Of a stretch of 64,000 nucleotides of DNA, positions 9,639 to 21,100 are shown in pieces. The stretch covers positions 3,906,001 through 3,970,000 of the forward strand of contig QUOL01000001.1 in NCBI GenBank assembly GCA_009761415.1, read 5' to 3'. Every line of letters begins with the position of its first letter. The first letter of the stretch is position 1. A program made the position numbers and the translations under genes. This DNA comes from Sarcomyxa edulis (taxonomy: Eukaryota > Basidiomycota > Agaricomycetes > Agaricales > Mycenaceae). The notes beneath the pieces are model-generated. The model was not told where the DNA came from, did not search any database, and saw only the letters and a program-made list of their open reading frames with translations.

Positions 9639-12535
9639 ATGGCGAACCACGATAACGACAATGATCATGAAGCTCGCGGTGGGCGTGGGCTTCGACACGA
9701 TGGAGACCGCGACTCGGTACATTCTGCGGAAACACTCGCAGTCGCACAACCTGACCCGACGCATATGCTGGAGCGGCAGTTGACTGGAGCTGGGGAAGCC
9801 TCGAAAGAAGTGGACACGCATCAAGCGCCGGATGAGATTGTGGTTGATTGGGATGGCGCGGGTGATCCTTTGAATCCTAAAAAGTGCGTCTCCTCCGAAC
9901 TCCAAATTCCAATATCTAGCCTCTAAACATATCTTACTCGCATTTGACATTTGTTTACCTGTTTGTATCATCTACAGCTGGTCATACAAAAAAAAATGGG
10001 CCGCCACGCTAACCGTATCCGCCTTCACATTCATCAGCCCCGTCTCTTCCTCCATGGTCGCTCCCGCGACGGAGACCATAGCGGAGCAGTTTGGTGTCAC
10101 TAATACGGTGGTGATCGCTATGATGACTTCGGTGTTCGTTCTTGCGTATGGTACGTAGATCTGGATTCATATTGTGTTCTCACTCTGCTTGCTCTCGGAA
10201 GTGGTACTTATTACTTAATTTTGGCTAGCGTTTGGTCCACTGTTCCTGGGTCCACTGAGTGAAATATTCGGTCGGTCACGCGTGTTGCAGCTCGCTAATT
10301 TGTTTTACCTCGGTGTGTCCCTTCTCCTCCCTTCCCTTCCCAATCCACTCCAATCCCAATCGTTCGTTTCGTTGCCACTGGCACGCGTCTAACACTACTA
10401 CTAATACTAATACTAACACGATGACAATTGGAATCACAGCATGGAACCTGGGATGTGGATTCGCTCAGAATAAAGGACAGCTTATCGCATTTAGGTTCAT
10501 GGCTGGTACGTCCCTCCCTCAGCGTCTAGATCTCAAGGATCTATTTGCTTACATCGTTTCACTTCACAGGTCTAGGTGGAAGCGCTCCTCTATCCGTAAG
10601 TCCTCTCACATTCCCACAGCACTTGCTGATTTCTCATTCTCATTAACTTTGCTGTATATACAGGTGGGAGGAGGCGTCCTAGGCGACATGTGGGCCCCCG
10701 AAGAACGTGGGAAGGCTATAGCTATATACTCATTGGCTCCGCTTATGGGTCCTGTTATTGGACCTGTTGCTGGTGCTTGGTACGTGCTCCCCCCTTTTTA
10801 TTCCCCTGGTGGAGTCGGGTGACTGACGGTTAGGCTTGGGTAGGATCGCACAGAGGACTACGTGGAGATGGGTGGTACGTCTCTTACGCCACTCGTGACC
10901 GGTTTTGGCTTTGTGGAACGATTTGGATTTGTATTCGAAGCTGATGTGGATTCATTTAATAGTTCTGGTCGACGACTATCGCAGACGCTGTGATACAGGT
11001 TGTGGGGCTTTTTTTGTTGCAAGAAAGTACGGCCTTTCCCTCATTTCCATATCACCCCCGCTTTCTAACCTCTCGATCTGTTCTTTTGTAGCCTTCGCAC
11101 CGTTATTACTGGAACGCAAAGCCACTGCCATCAGACAGACCATGGACCTCGAAAATGGACCGGTGAAAAGGGTTCGAACGGTGTATGATACAGAAGATCG
11201 ACAGTACGTCCCCTCCCTCCCTCCCATCATCCCATCATCCCATCATCCCATCTTATCACCACAACGAGATGAACCTGGGCTTACTTACTTGAGGTTTTAC
11301 ACTCATTTTTACTTTTCGGTAGCTGGAAACAAATTCTAACAAAAGCCCTCTTCCGTCCCTTTTCGTTGTTCATACACGAACCGATCGTTCAGTTGTTGGG
11401 GGTGTATATGGCGTTGGTTTATGGGATCTTTTATCGTGAGTCCACTATCTCAATCCCACTCTTCCTACAACACAACACAAATCGCTCAAACACGCCTTCT
11501 TCCCTCCCTTTCCTCCTTGGCTCGCTTACTCGGTCTCTAGTATTCCTAACAAACATGTCCCTAATATTCGTCGGCGTCTACCACGAAAAACCAGGGATCG
11601 CAGGGTTGAACTATATCGCTCTGGGGATTGGGTTGACGCTCGCTGCACAAGTCAATGCGCGGTTCATGGATCGGATTTATGTGTATCTTAAGAATAAGAG
11701 GGGGAATGGAGGGGTCGGGGAGCCTGAGTTTAGGTTACGTGCGTTTCTTTTTTGGTTTTCGTAGATTGTGTTTATGTGGGTGGGCTGATTGCGAATGGTC
11801 TTTTTTGATATAGCTTCGATGATTCCCGGAACCTTCCTCCTTCCAATCGGACTCCTGTTGACGGGATGGACGGTACAGAATCACGTCCATTGGATCGTTC
11901 CGGATATTGTCAGTCCGTTTGGCCTTTTTTCCCTTCCTTGAAATGGGGTTTTGGATCGCGAATGACTGACGTTGGCTTTCGATTCGGACAGGGAATCGCT
12001 CTGGTCGGTGCAGGTGTCATCCTCAATTTCCAGTCTATCCAGATATACGTGGTTGATACGTTCACGCTACATGCTGCGTCTGGTGCGTCTTTTTGACTTT
12101 CATCCTCCTAGACTCTTCTCACAATCTGCTTTCCTTACCCGACCTACCACTCTTCTCCAGCCCTCGCCGCAGTAAACTTCTTCAGATCTCTCTGTGGTGA
12201 GTCACGCCACTTCTACATACTGCAACATTGTCATTGATAGATTCGTACGCAGGATTCGGCTTTCCACTATTCGCGCCTACGATGTACAAAGCGTTAGGCT
12301 TCGGAAAGGGTAATACGATCCTTGCTGTCGTCGCTATTGCCGTCGGATGTCCTTCGTACGTTTCCGTTTCGCGTTCACTCCGATGGCACCGTGAAAGAAA
12401 AACTGAGGCGTCATTTCATCCTTTCATTTTAGACCGTGGCTATTCTGGCACTTCGGCAAACGGATCCGTATGAGCAGTAAATACGTACGCAAGGGTCAGG
12501 AGAAATTGGCTGCGATGAAGAAAGCGAGGTCATGA
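9639..12535 (+). CDS. MFS transporter, DHA1 drug:H+ / polyamine type
   Basis: The ATG at 9639 gives a hydrophilic N-tail (MANHDNDNDHEARGGRG) ending DEIVVDWDGAGDPLNPKNW, the conserved entry to TM1 of fungal DHA1 (12-TM) carriers. About a dozen short exons then encode SAFTFISPVSSSMVAPAT, motif A-like LGPLSEIFGRSRVLQLANLF, the RFMAGLGGSAPLSVGGGVLG block, WAPEERGKAIAIYSLAPLMG with PVIGPVAGAWIAQ (motif C), WRWVFWSTTIADA and LQETFAPLLLERKA, the standard centre. The C-half holds YMALVYGIFYLFL, GIALVGAGVILNFQSIQIYV and NFFRSLCGFGFPLFAPTMY. It ends WLFWHFGKRIRMSSKYV ... MKKARS, with TGA at 12533-12535. The protein is a plasma-membrane proton antiporter; the substrate (polyamine, fungicide or metabolite) cannot be told from the sequence. 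All frames join in phase, so the gene looks intact. Confidence 0.88.
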
Positions 12536-13288
12536 CTTACACGAGTTTTTTTCACTGCCCAGTACCTCATTTACTCATTTACTCACTCAACACTTAGAGC
12601 TGGCTGGAAGCTCATACCCCATCATGGCATTGGCACTAGTACTATCCTACATACCCACTAATTGCATCTTCAAACGGGACAGGAATAAACTCGGATATTA
12701 TGATTATGATTACGATTATCAGAAGTAATATAATTGATGATAGGATAGTTGGTGGCACGGTCATTTCTTCCTGAGATGGCTGCGACCACATTTGGTGATG
12801 CTTGACGCTGAGAGTCCTTCCAAGATCGAGGGAGACTCGGGAGCATCCGAACCAGCCTGATATTACCAGGAGGACGCTCCTTGTGGAAATACGCAAGAGA
12901 AGTAGTCATATCTGGGTGTACATTGGGTCGTATGAGTTACGAAGAGGCCGATGTAGAGCTCCGTCGACAAGACACAGAATCAAGTTCGGCCACAGAGTTC
13001 GGCGTTGGGTCGGCGATCGCCGTTCGCGTGCCACCAAGAAGCCGCCACATGCCCGATCGCGAGTGGCTTCAAATCGTCGTTCGTCTCGTTGATTCTTCAA
13101 TTTCGAAATGGCTTGCAATGCACCCTCAGACAGCAACCAGTTAGCTACCCGGATACGCTTGTATGTTCACTGACTCACCGATACATCTAGGTCATCACGT
13201 CCGATAGCAGAGCCACGGTACGTTTCTTATCACGATGACTATGGTATGTATACTATTGACCACTTCGTTGCCCATCCGTTCTTCATAG
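12536..13288. other. Intergenic region upstream of F-box copy 1
   Basis: No gene is recognised. The stretch includes a GAT/AAT-rich tract near 12690-12730. It must contain the missing first exon and promoter of the F-box gene whose coding frame is open from 13289. Confidence 0.4.
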
Positions 13289-14938
13289 GTTCGAAACATT
13301 GAATGACGATGTCATGCAACTCATATTGGCCGAGCTCAAGGGACATCGCACTGCTCTTTCTTCTGTCTCTCGCTTCTTCCGAGCTCTCTGCATGCCGATC
13401 ATTTTCAAACATGTCGTTTGGGGTGCGGTCACACAAACCACTCGGAGACCGCCATTAGAGATTTGGCCTTATATCCAGTATGTCTCTATATGTCTACTTA
13501 TGCTGCAACTACCTGAAATGTATAGCATCTTGACCCTCGCTACGGTTTCAAAAGATCGTTATTTCCCTCTACTTCCGACTCAGCTGCCTAAAATGCCTCA
13601 GATCCACACAATACGCCTATTCGGTCTCCAAGATGGAGTACCTCTCCAGCTCTTCAAGGCTATATACTCCGCCCCTGGGTTGGAGTCTTTGGATATCGTA
13701 GACTGTCCTTATGCGCGTGTTGGGCTTTACGACGCAAGCGCCGCACCTATCATCGTTCCTATGCGTAAATTCGCGTATCGCACCCGTAGGATTAGTCACC
13801 AACATACCCTTTACGGTCATCTGGTTAGGGGTCCAGAAGTCATATACGAACTTCAACTTGAGGCTACGTCTCTTTGGCGTATGCTTGTGCAGATGAACCT
13901 GACACTCGAAACCTTGATGATTCCAGGGGAGACAGCACAGTTCGAGCTCATGGCTGACTTGCCTTGGCCTTCTCTACGAGAGTTCACTCTATACGGCCTT
14001 CCTCCAGTGACAAATGTATCTATTGCGTCTGTTCTTTCTCGCATGCCGCTGCTCTCTAGTCTTCACCTTGAATTCTTCCAGCTCCCCGAAAGTCCACGTT
14101 TTCTCGTGTGTCCTCCAGGATCCGACGAGCACTTCCCTCCTAATCTCGAGTCATTCACATTGACTTGGCCCAGCCCAGACGACCAAGTATTCTCGAAGCT
14201 ATCTGCTGCATTGACCCATCTCTCCTTGCGGGATAGTCCCCGACTGCACTCCCTTTTTCAGTTCCCTCGTGATAATGGAGGCAGTTGGATCCCGATCCTG
14301 ACCGGTCATGAATTGCTACCTCTTCTTCAAGCCGTCGATATCAAAGGATTGAAGAGCCTAGAGCTATTGTATTATGGGGGCGTGGGTGAACGTGACATGC
14401 TGCGCTTTATCAGCACCTCATCTCCATCTCTCCACAAACTGGAGTTACATCGCTTTCGTTCAGACAGATGGTCTCGTAACGACGGAGAGGTACCAATTGT
14501 ATGTATAGTTCTGATAATCAATATCTAGTTCCATCTAATTTCTACCAGGACGCGATTGGGGACATATTATCGGCCTGCAAGTCCCTTCGAATCCTTCGGG
14601 TCAACTTGGACTTTCACGAGGAATTCCAATCTACTCCTTATAGAAAAAAGAATATACCTTTCGACGAGACTGCGAGGGCTCTGGCAGAAAGAATCCCGAC
14701 ATTAGACGAAATCGCGCTCTTTTATGCGGACACCGTCGACTACAGTAAGTGGTCCACATATTTCGTCACCCGCAATGATAGTGGTGGTGTGACCCTCTTG
14801 CATGTGGGATACATGAAGTGAGTCCGTGCATTTTACTTCACACTGCTGAGCTCACGTCGACACATACCCAGTGACTGCCCTGTGCACCACATCGATGTTC
14901 GTGTTAAGACCGGAATGCAACGCTTTGTCCGTGTGTAG
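13289..14938 (+). CDS. F-box/LRR-like protein, local paralogue 1 (5' end unresolved)
   Basis: The exon after the acceptor at 13288 reads FETLNDDVMQLILAELKGHR then TALSSVSRFFRALCMPIIF, an F-box. Two further exons follow, with an intron at about 13478-13530 (phase 2, after IWPYI) and one near 14500. The last exon crosses a GTGAGT intron at about 14820 and ends at TAG 14936-14938. The body has LRR-like units (LPWPSLREFTLYGLPPV, MPLLSSLHLEFFQLPES, LESFTLTWPSPDDQ). It shares gene structure and motifs with the copies at 33985-35680 (-) and 36076-37710 (+), including PGETAQFELMADLPW and FLVCPPGS. No in-frame ATG precedes the F-box in the exon. Copy 2 uses an 8-nt first exon, ATGCCTCG. The matching spot here (13210-13217) reads GAGCCACG before GTACGT, so the start may be lost or lie in another exon. 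Confidence 0.72.
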
Positions 14939-16078
14939 TACGTTGCGTATCTGTATGCTACGAATGTTGAAGCGCTGAAGCCAAAGCTCGTTATCTACAG
15001 GAGCGGATTAAGCGCGTACAGATATCCGATTGTTGTTCTTTCTGACCCGCCAATGCATCAATCCAGGCCCCAGTCATCGATCGTCCTTACCATCAAGATT
15101 TTCGTGCGAGTTTACCTGCAGCTAATAATGAAGCCTGAACATCTGCTATTCCTGGGATCGCTGTCTCTTCCTATCGGCCTGGTGCACCTCCCAAGCAAAT
15201 GGTTGTTCTCTTGGGATGGTTGGCTTTCGTAGGCGATCTTCCAGGTACGAGACACTAGTGATCTTGGGATTCTCAGAATTGTATGTCTTCATGTAAGCTA
15301 AATACATTCTATTTCAATTTTCATAGCTATGAAAATTGAAATAGAATGTATGAAGTCACCGAACATCAAATTTGCAAAGATACAGTACGAACGTCAACGC
15401 GAGTAACGGTCCGGCGGCATGTAGCGGCTTCTCGTTTGGATAGGATGCCACTGCCAAATCGCGAACGGCGCGCCAACCAATGCCGAACTCTGCCGAACTG
15501 GATTCTCCCCTATCATGATCGACATAACGTTCAACGTTGGTTCAACGCCTCAAAGAATCGGATATCATGCATGAAGTTGAAATGGACAACATATCTTCTG
15601 GAACGCAGCGATGCCAATCTTTTCTCCTTAGTGTCGAACAATTTCACCCGTATGCAAATCCCTTCAAATGAACACTTCCTCAACTTGAGGATTTTGTGTC
15701 ATTATAACCCAATTATAACCTCGTCTACAAAGATGTTACCCTATGAGACTAATCTCTAGGGTCCCGACGTACGCTCTTATATTTTACAAGGTTTTTTGAC
15801 TATGTCGGTATTTTTGTTCCTACCAGCGCAGTCAACTCAGTCAGGAGTCTGAAGATGGTGCTCTCAAGTACGGGTGAAGCTTCTTTCAACCGAACCTTCA
15901 GTTATTTTGTGTACATTCAACGCTCGAGTTTCAGCTTCAACATCCTAGAGTTGTCTTGGCGCTGTCTTACACTGTCATGTTTCCGGATAGGTCGATAACT
16001 ATATGTCGTGCATGAACACGAGCTTGGTGACTGAGAACTAGCGAAAAAGATTTTCAACCCGTAGTAACCCCTACTCTC
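14939..16078. other. Intergenic stretch containing a large perfect palindrome
   Basis: No supported gene is seen. A 137-codon plus-strand frame at 15346-15759 has no recognisable motif or introns. The main feature is the palindrome at 15302-15351, listed separately. Confidence 0.45.
15302..15351. repeat. 50-bp perfect palindrome
   Basis: The left arm, ending TTTTCATAG at 15326, is followed with no spacer by its exact reverse complement beginning CTATGAAAA. Pairing is perfect for 25 bp per arm. Beyond it, CTTCAT on the left and ATGAAG on the right would extend the pairing if a short insertion in the left arm is skipped. Such a sequence can form a cruciform or RNA hairpin. It may be a residue of a foldback or MITE-like element or of an inverted-duplication junction. 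Confidence 0.9.
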
Positions 16079-16740
16079 TCAAACGCCATCTGTCGATCGC
16101 AAATAAAGCTCCCTCATACCACCCTCGAACCGGAAACTGACAGACTCTGTATGACCGTGACCGCCGCTGGTGGCAGAGTAGAAATGCAAATGAGGATCAG
16201 ACAGAAAATTCTAAGATGGTGATGAGTAAATGATGTTTTGGTTATCTGAAATTCACGAACCAGACCAAGAAGTGCGCCATCGACTCCTCTGGGGCGTACA
16301 CAACAGTTTCCGGTTGTCTCGCCGGATGTCTCGTGAGGAGATTCCGAGTCCCTGCCAGTGGCAACGCAGAGGAAACGTTTCGGATCAACGGCTACTGAGA
16401 CCTCGTCGGTGCCGTCTTCACGAAAGCAGAGCCAGAACTTAGTATTCTCGGTGAAGAACACTGTCGGAATCGTCAAATTGTCTTGGTCAGTCAATACTGT
16501 GGGGTTAATCGCTAGTCGGAGCTTTCTGAACACATTGTGAGGAAACCAGGAGTACGAAGTTCCTGGATGTAAGAAAATGAGCAACATACATTTATATGGT
16601 GCAGTGTAGCTACTATACCGGTATCAATTTCGACTGTTTGATGAACGTCGATCTGAAATACACCGCGTTCATTCTCCAGTATCATCTTTACGAGGTAGAC
16701 TGACGGCTGGTCTGCTTCAGACCCAATCTCGACTGTTTGA
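16079..16740 (-). pseudogene. Pepsin-type (A1) aspartic protease, C-terminal lobe only
   Basis: Minus-strand exons assemble to a C-lobe: VYLVKMILENERGVFQIDV then QTVEIDTG, where a phase-1 intron splits the Gly codon, followed by TSYSWFPHNVFRKLRLAINP. Further on come KFWLCFREDGTDEVSVAVDP, KRFLCVATG and ALLGL, then a phase-0 intron and NFLSDPHLHFYSATSGGHGH. The stop is TGA at 16079-16081. DTGTS is the second catalytic Asp motif of A1 proteases. The intact gene at 31559-33894 has introns at the same two places (inside DTG, and after LGI/LGL), showing that the two are paralogues. The frame stays open upstream to about 17050, but no N-lobe, no first DTG and no start codon is found before the retroelement insertion at 17177, nor on the minus strand beyond 29681. 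I call it a truncated gene; unrecognised distant 5' exons remain possible. Confidence 0.62.
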
Positions 16741-17060
16741 TAAGATGATGAAGTTGATGCAGATGTAAGTGTCGAGTGCATCGAGACTGAGCAGAGTGTC
16801 AGAGTGATTTCCACGTAGTAACCGTTTGCATACCATACATGCCTGAGCAGCAGATAGTGGCGACAATATGTTGAAAAACCGGAGGGGTGCTCTTTAGCTA
16901 TCAGTCTTTCTGAGGGGAGGCCGTGTAACTCACACGCATAACGGGTACCTAGAATATGGTGCAGGGATGGAAACAGTTTTGGATCACTTCCTTCCGCGAG
17001 AAAAAAAAGGAAACATGAAGGCTGAAAACAGTCATCTTGAACGATAGACGGACATCACAC

Positions 17061-17176
17061 ATGCCAGAAGCTATCAATTGTGCGATACAATAGAAAACAG
17101 ATGTGAACGATGCACATGTCTCCAATCGGGTAAAACAGAGAGCACAGATTCTAACAAAGGCTGGTGTGAATATATC
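17061..17176 (+). other. Open frame running into the retroelement insertion site
   Basis: From ATG at 17061 the frame reads ten codons, one TAG, then about 30 open codons (KTDVNDAHVSNRVKQRAQIL, then TKAGVNIS) up to the target site. If the element and one ATATC copy are mentally removed, the same frame stays open into 29687 and beyond. A CAATAG at 17085-17090 could instead be an intron acceptor. No family is recognised. This could be a plus-strand host gene broken by the insertion, or chance. Confidence 0.25.
17172..17176 (+). repeat. Target-site duplication ATATC (left)
   Basis: ATATC directly precedes the 5' LTR and is repeated at 29682-29686 directly after the 3' LTR. A 5-bp duplication is typical of Ty3/gypsy integrases. 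Confidence 0.93.
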
Positions 17177-17676
17177 TGTGACGTATGTCAGGATCCGGCC
17201 ACGGACTCGGGGGCGTTATCTTTTCTTTTATACTTGATTTACTTTCCGTTACGATTGACGTCCGCCTAAAGGGCGGTGTATTCCTTCAACAGGACTTAGA
17301 ATAACGTTTGTGACTAGGTAGTTACGTAGTCACAGTCACGTCTAGTTACGGCGCTACAACAGCGCCTAATCTTTATCATCTTTTTACCATCCACATTTGC
17401 CTGAGCCTCGAGAGTCCGACTAATCGTCGACCGTAGGCTTGCGGGCATTGGGCGGAACTTATCTTCACTAGCAACCTTACAGCTCTCCCGTGGATTCCCG
17501 GGGAGAGAAGATCTCACGAGAAACCCTACCTGGAAACCCGGTAGGCAGTGAGATCTGAACTGATAAGGTTGTGGACTACTTCGTAGGCTTTCCCACCAAG
17601 GAAGATCAACACTAGAATTCGCCAGGTACTCGTTGGGCTACTCGAACTAGCTACTAAATTCCGTACGTGTCTCACA
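17177..17676 (+). repeat. 5' LTR (500 bp)
   Basis: Begins TGTGACGTATG and ends GTGTCTCACA, giving the terminal inverted TGTGA/TCACA. The offset to the 3' LTR is exactly 12005 bp along its whole length, and I found no difference by reading. It should contain the promoter and the polyadenylation signals of the element. Confidence 0.95.
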
Positions 17677-17677
17677 T

Positions 17678-17695
17678 TGGTGGACAAATCCGGAC
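17678..17695 (+). other. Primer-binding site for minus-strand synthesis
   Basis: TGGTGGACAAATCCGGAC begins one base after the LTR. Its reverse complement ends in CCA like a tRNA 3' end (…TTTGTCCACCA). The tRNA species was not identified. Confidence 0.7.
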
Positions 17696-18172
17696 ACGTC
17701 ACACAACCTGGCTGATTCTACGAATAACGACGAGACTTTCAAGAACCCTCGAAAGGAAGTTCTATCAAAACTACCGGTCAGGGCACCTCGGTTGTTTACC
17801 GTTCAACCAGCATCGGCTACTACCTCTTCAGGACGTGAAATCGAGAGTCAGGAGTCGACCCCGACGTTGCTACCGAGACCTACAAATCGGAAACCGTCGC
17901 ATTCGATTCCACGCGACTCGTCGAGTCGTCGATCCTTGCGAACGGTTGAGCAAGAAAAGTCTTCGCAGGAACATCAACAAGGCCTCGTACAAGCCCATTT
18001 GAGAGGCCGTCATTTTCGATCGAAAACTTCACTGGACCCTCGAGTAGCTGCCGCTTTGATTTCACCTGCGAGCAGCGTCTTCAACCAACCCACCTCGAAC
18101 AAGGTCCAGGTGGAGGGCATCATCCAGAATCCTTCAGAACCTCGTTCTGAATCTCCTTCTCCGGAAAGTAAG

Positions 18173-21100
18173 ATGGCTCCGTTAGCGGACGACGACGGTG
18201 ATCGACCACGGTCTGCCACCCTCGATCCGGCAGACGACGAACCTACCCCCACGATGACTTCCCTTCGGGAGGGATTCGAGACGGACGGGGAGGAAAACAT
18301 GTCAGCTCGATCTAGAGTGGTGCAGCTGTCTCGTAAGAAACAGCTAGACAAGAGAGATATTCTGGACAGGGGATGGAATTCGACCGAAGAAGGGCCTCGA
18401 TTTTCGTTAAACGCGAGTCTAATGTTGACAGTCGAATACACTGTACAGGAATTACAAGACTTCACGAAACGAGCGGGATTGATGGTTCCTAACCGAACGA
18501 AATATTTTCTAGTCGATCCTCACGATTTGCTTTTGTCTACGCTAAGGGGATGTGGAACGCTTTCGGAGCTTAACGTGGCTTGGGTCTCTCTATCGAGAAG
18601 GCTTGAGTTGGGTCTCGAGTTCTCGGATAAGTACGAAGCTGAGTATAATAACAAGACTGTTCCATCTTCACCAGCGTCGACAGCGTCAGGTATTTACGAG
18701 GCGTGGCCTCGTAACTCCACGAGGAAAGAGCAGCTCTACTACGCTATACAGAACGTTCCACACCAGAGGTCATTATATCCGGAAGGAGCTATGAATGACA
18801 TCGATCGTCGAAAACCGATAGAGTTGGTTCTACCAGCCCCGATAGCTCTGAGGAACGCTTTTCCCGAACGACAGAGTGAAGACAATCCTTCTTTGATCTA
18901 CTATGATTCATTAGGTCGACGCATTGAGAACATCGTTCCTGTGAGGACGAGCTTCAAGTCTGGGAAGGACTTTCAACTCCCGGAAGATGATTCAAACGTC
19001 ACCAGAAGAGACGAGAAGAAGAGAGTTTCTATTGATCCTCAAGCGTATGTTTCGGATTCCAGTGGGGAACGGGACGTACCTCCTCATGTGGAAAAGGATC
19101 CTACGGAAGTTGTTCAAAGTCCAGAGACTCCAGCTCCTCCAGCTGTGCCTCAGGTCTTCGGTAGTCGGACGCCTTACAAAACGGCGGCTGGCTTTTTCGA
19201 CTCGTATCCCTTTAAGGCGCCAGCAACGTCGACCGCACCAGAGGCAGTTCTTCCAGACGTCCTGTCGGGCCTCGCGGCCCCCTTTCCCTATGGGAAACCT
19301 CCAGGGATGGCAGATTTTCGACGGAGAGCCTCTGGAATTCCGTTTTCACCCTCCAACTACCAGGATTATCGGACGGTTCCTCTCGCAACGGAAGAGAACC
19401 TCACTTACCCGAATACATTTCCGACCTCGTCAAGACCGGATGATTCCAGCGGGATCGCGGACGAGGATGGAACTAAGGATCGACAGGAATCGGGATCAAC
19501 CCCAGAAGGTGATTCTGGTAATCCCAGCTGGCGATATTCCAGGATACCATACCAGAAGCGTCGTGGATTCCTCGACGAGGAAGGTGTCGGAGCGAAACCA
19601 CCTGACTCGGGACGTCAGGATCCTCCCTTAGACGGCAACTCCGGAAACGGAGGTCACGGACCTGGAAGGGGAGGGTCTGGTCCTGGCGGTGGGGGTTTTG
19701 GATGGTACCCTTCATCTGGCGGTGGTGGCAACGGCCCACCGTCAGGTGGTGGTGGCAATGGACCTCCACCAGGCGGCGGCGGTAACGGACCTCCGCCAGG
19801 TGGCGGAGGGTATGGTCCTCCCCCAGGGGGTGGTGGCGGCTATGGTCCTCCGCCTGGAGGAGGTGGGGGCTACGGTCCTCCGCCCGGAGGAGGTGGCTAT
19901 GGTCCCCCTCCAGGAGGAGGCGGCAACGGTCCTCCTGATCCGAATGCCGGGGGTGGTTTGCCCGGTAACTATCCAGTCGCCCCCTACGGTTACTTTGTTC
20001 CAACTATCAAGCCCGAATTCAAGCAGGATCAGCTCCCGGCATGGGACGGGAATCATGATACCGCCATCCAATACTTCTGGGATGTGCAGGAAATCGCGTC
20101 GTTTGGTGGTTGGATTCCCTCAGCCCTAGGACATTGGCTATGGTTCAAGCTAGAGGAAGGCTCCGATGTTCGAAATTGGTGGAGTACGCTAGACAGCGGT
20201 CGGAAAGCTTTCATGCGTCAACACTACTTGAATTTTCTGCAGCTTATCAAGGATGATTATCTGGGTAATAAATGGCAGGTTCGAATGGACTTGGAGTTCA
20301 GCCAACAACGGTTCAGACAGAAAGGTCACGAGAAGGAGAGTCCAAGAGCTTTCATTAGCAGACGAATTATCTACACAAGGATGTTGGCGAACGGCGATAA
20401 TGGCGGACCTTTGGAAGTGTTCATAGTGATGCAAAGAGCCCCCATAGCGTGGAGTGCTACGCTGAATTTGGACAGCATTCCCGACTCTGCTACGTTATAC
20501 TCCCGTGTAGTCACTCACGAGGAAACTTTGTTGTACAGTCATCGTCAAGTCACCTCCGACGTAGTGACGTTGGACAACTTGGCGTCTTCGCTGAGGAGAA
20601 TTGGCTATCAGAACGACGCGCCTCGGTGGAGAAATCGACAAGGGGAGAGAAAAGCTAACGCGATGCTCGCTATTGAACCCCCTCCGGAAGACGAGATTGA
20701 CCGAGGAGCCTTCAGAGGGGAAGGAAACGATCAATTGGAGTCAGCTTCGATAGCTGACGTGATCGCCAAACAAGCTTACCAAACAGTGAAACGACGTCAG
20801 AGGCCCCCTCCGAAAGGAGGGTACTTGTTCAATAAAAACGATCATGTGGTCACGAAGACAGGTCGACCTCCACCATCTCCTTGTAAAGTGTGCGGCAGTA
20901 AAAATCATTGGGACCGCGAATGTCCCGACTACAGTGCGTACACCGAGCGGATGAAACGTTCGGGTCAAAGCAATTCGAAGGAGATTGAGGACGAGGTTTC
21001 GGTCATGTACAATGCCGCGTATCATGCTTCGTTAAGCGAGATGTTAGCTGGTGAAGCGTTGAACGTGGAAGCTGAACCGGCTGAAAACTCTAACCAACAA

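Noticed and set aside
19650..19960. Tandem repeats considered as a CRISPR-like array or satellite.
   Set aside because: The units are contiguous, lack unique spacers and encode an in-frame Gly/Pro repeat within gag.
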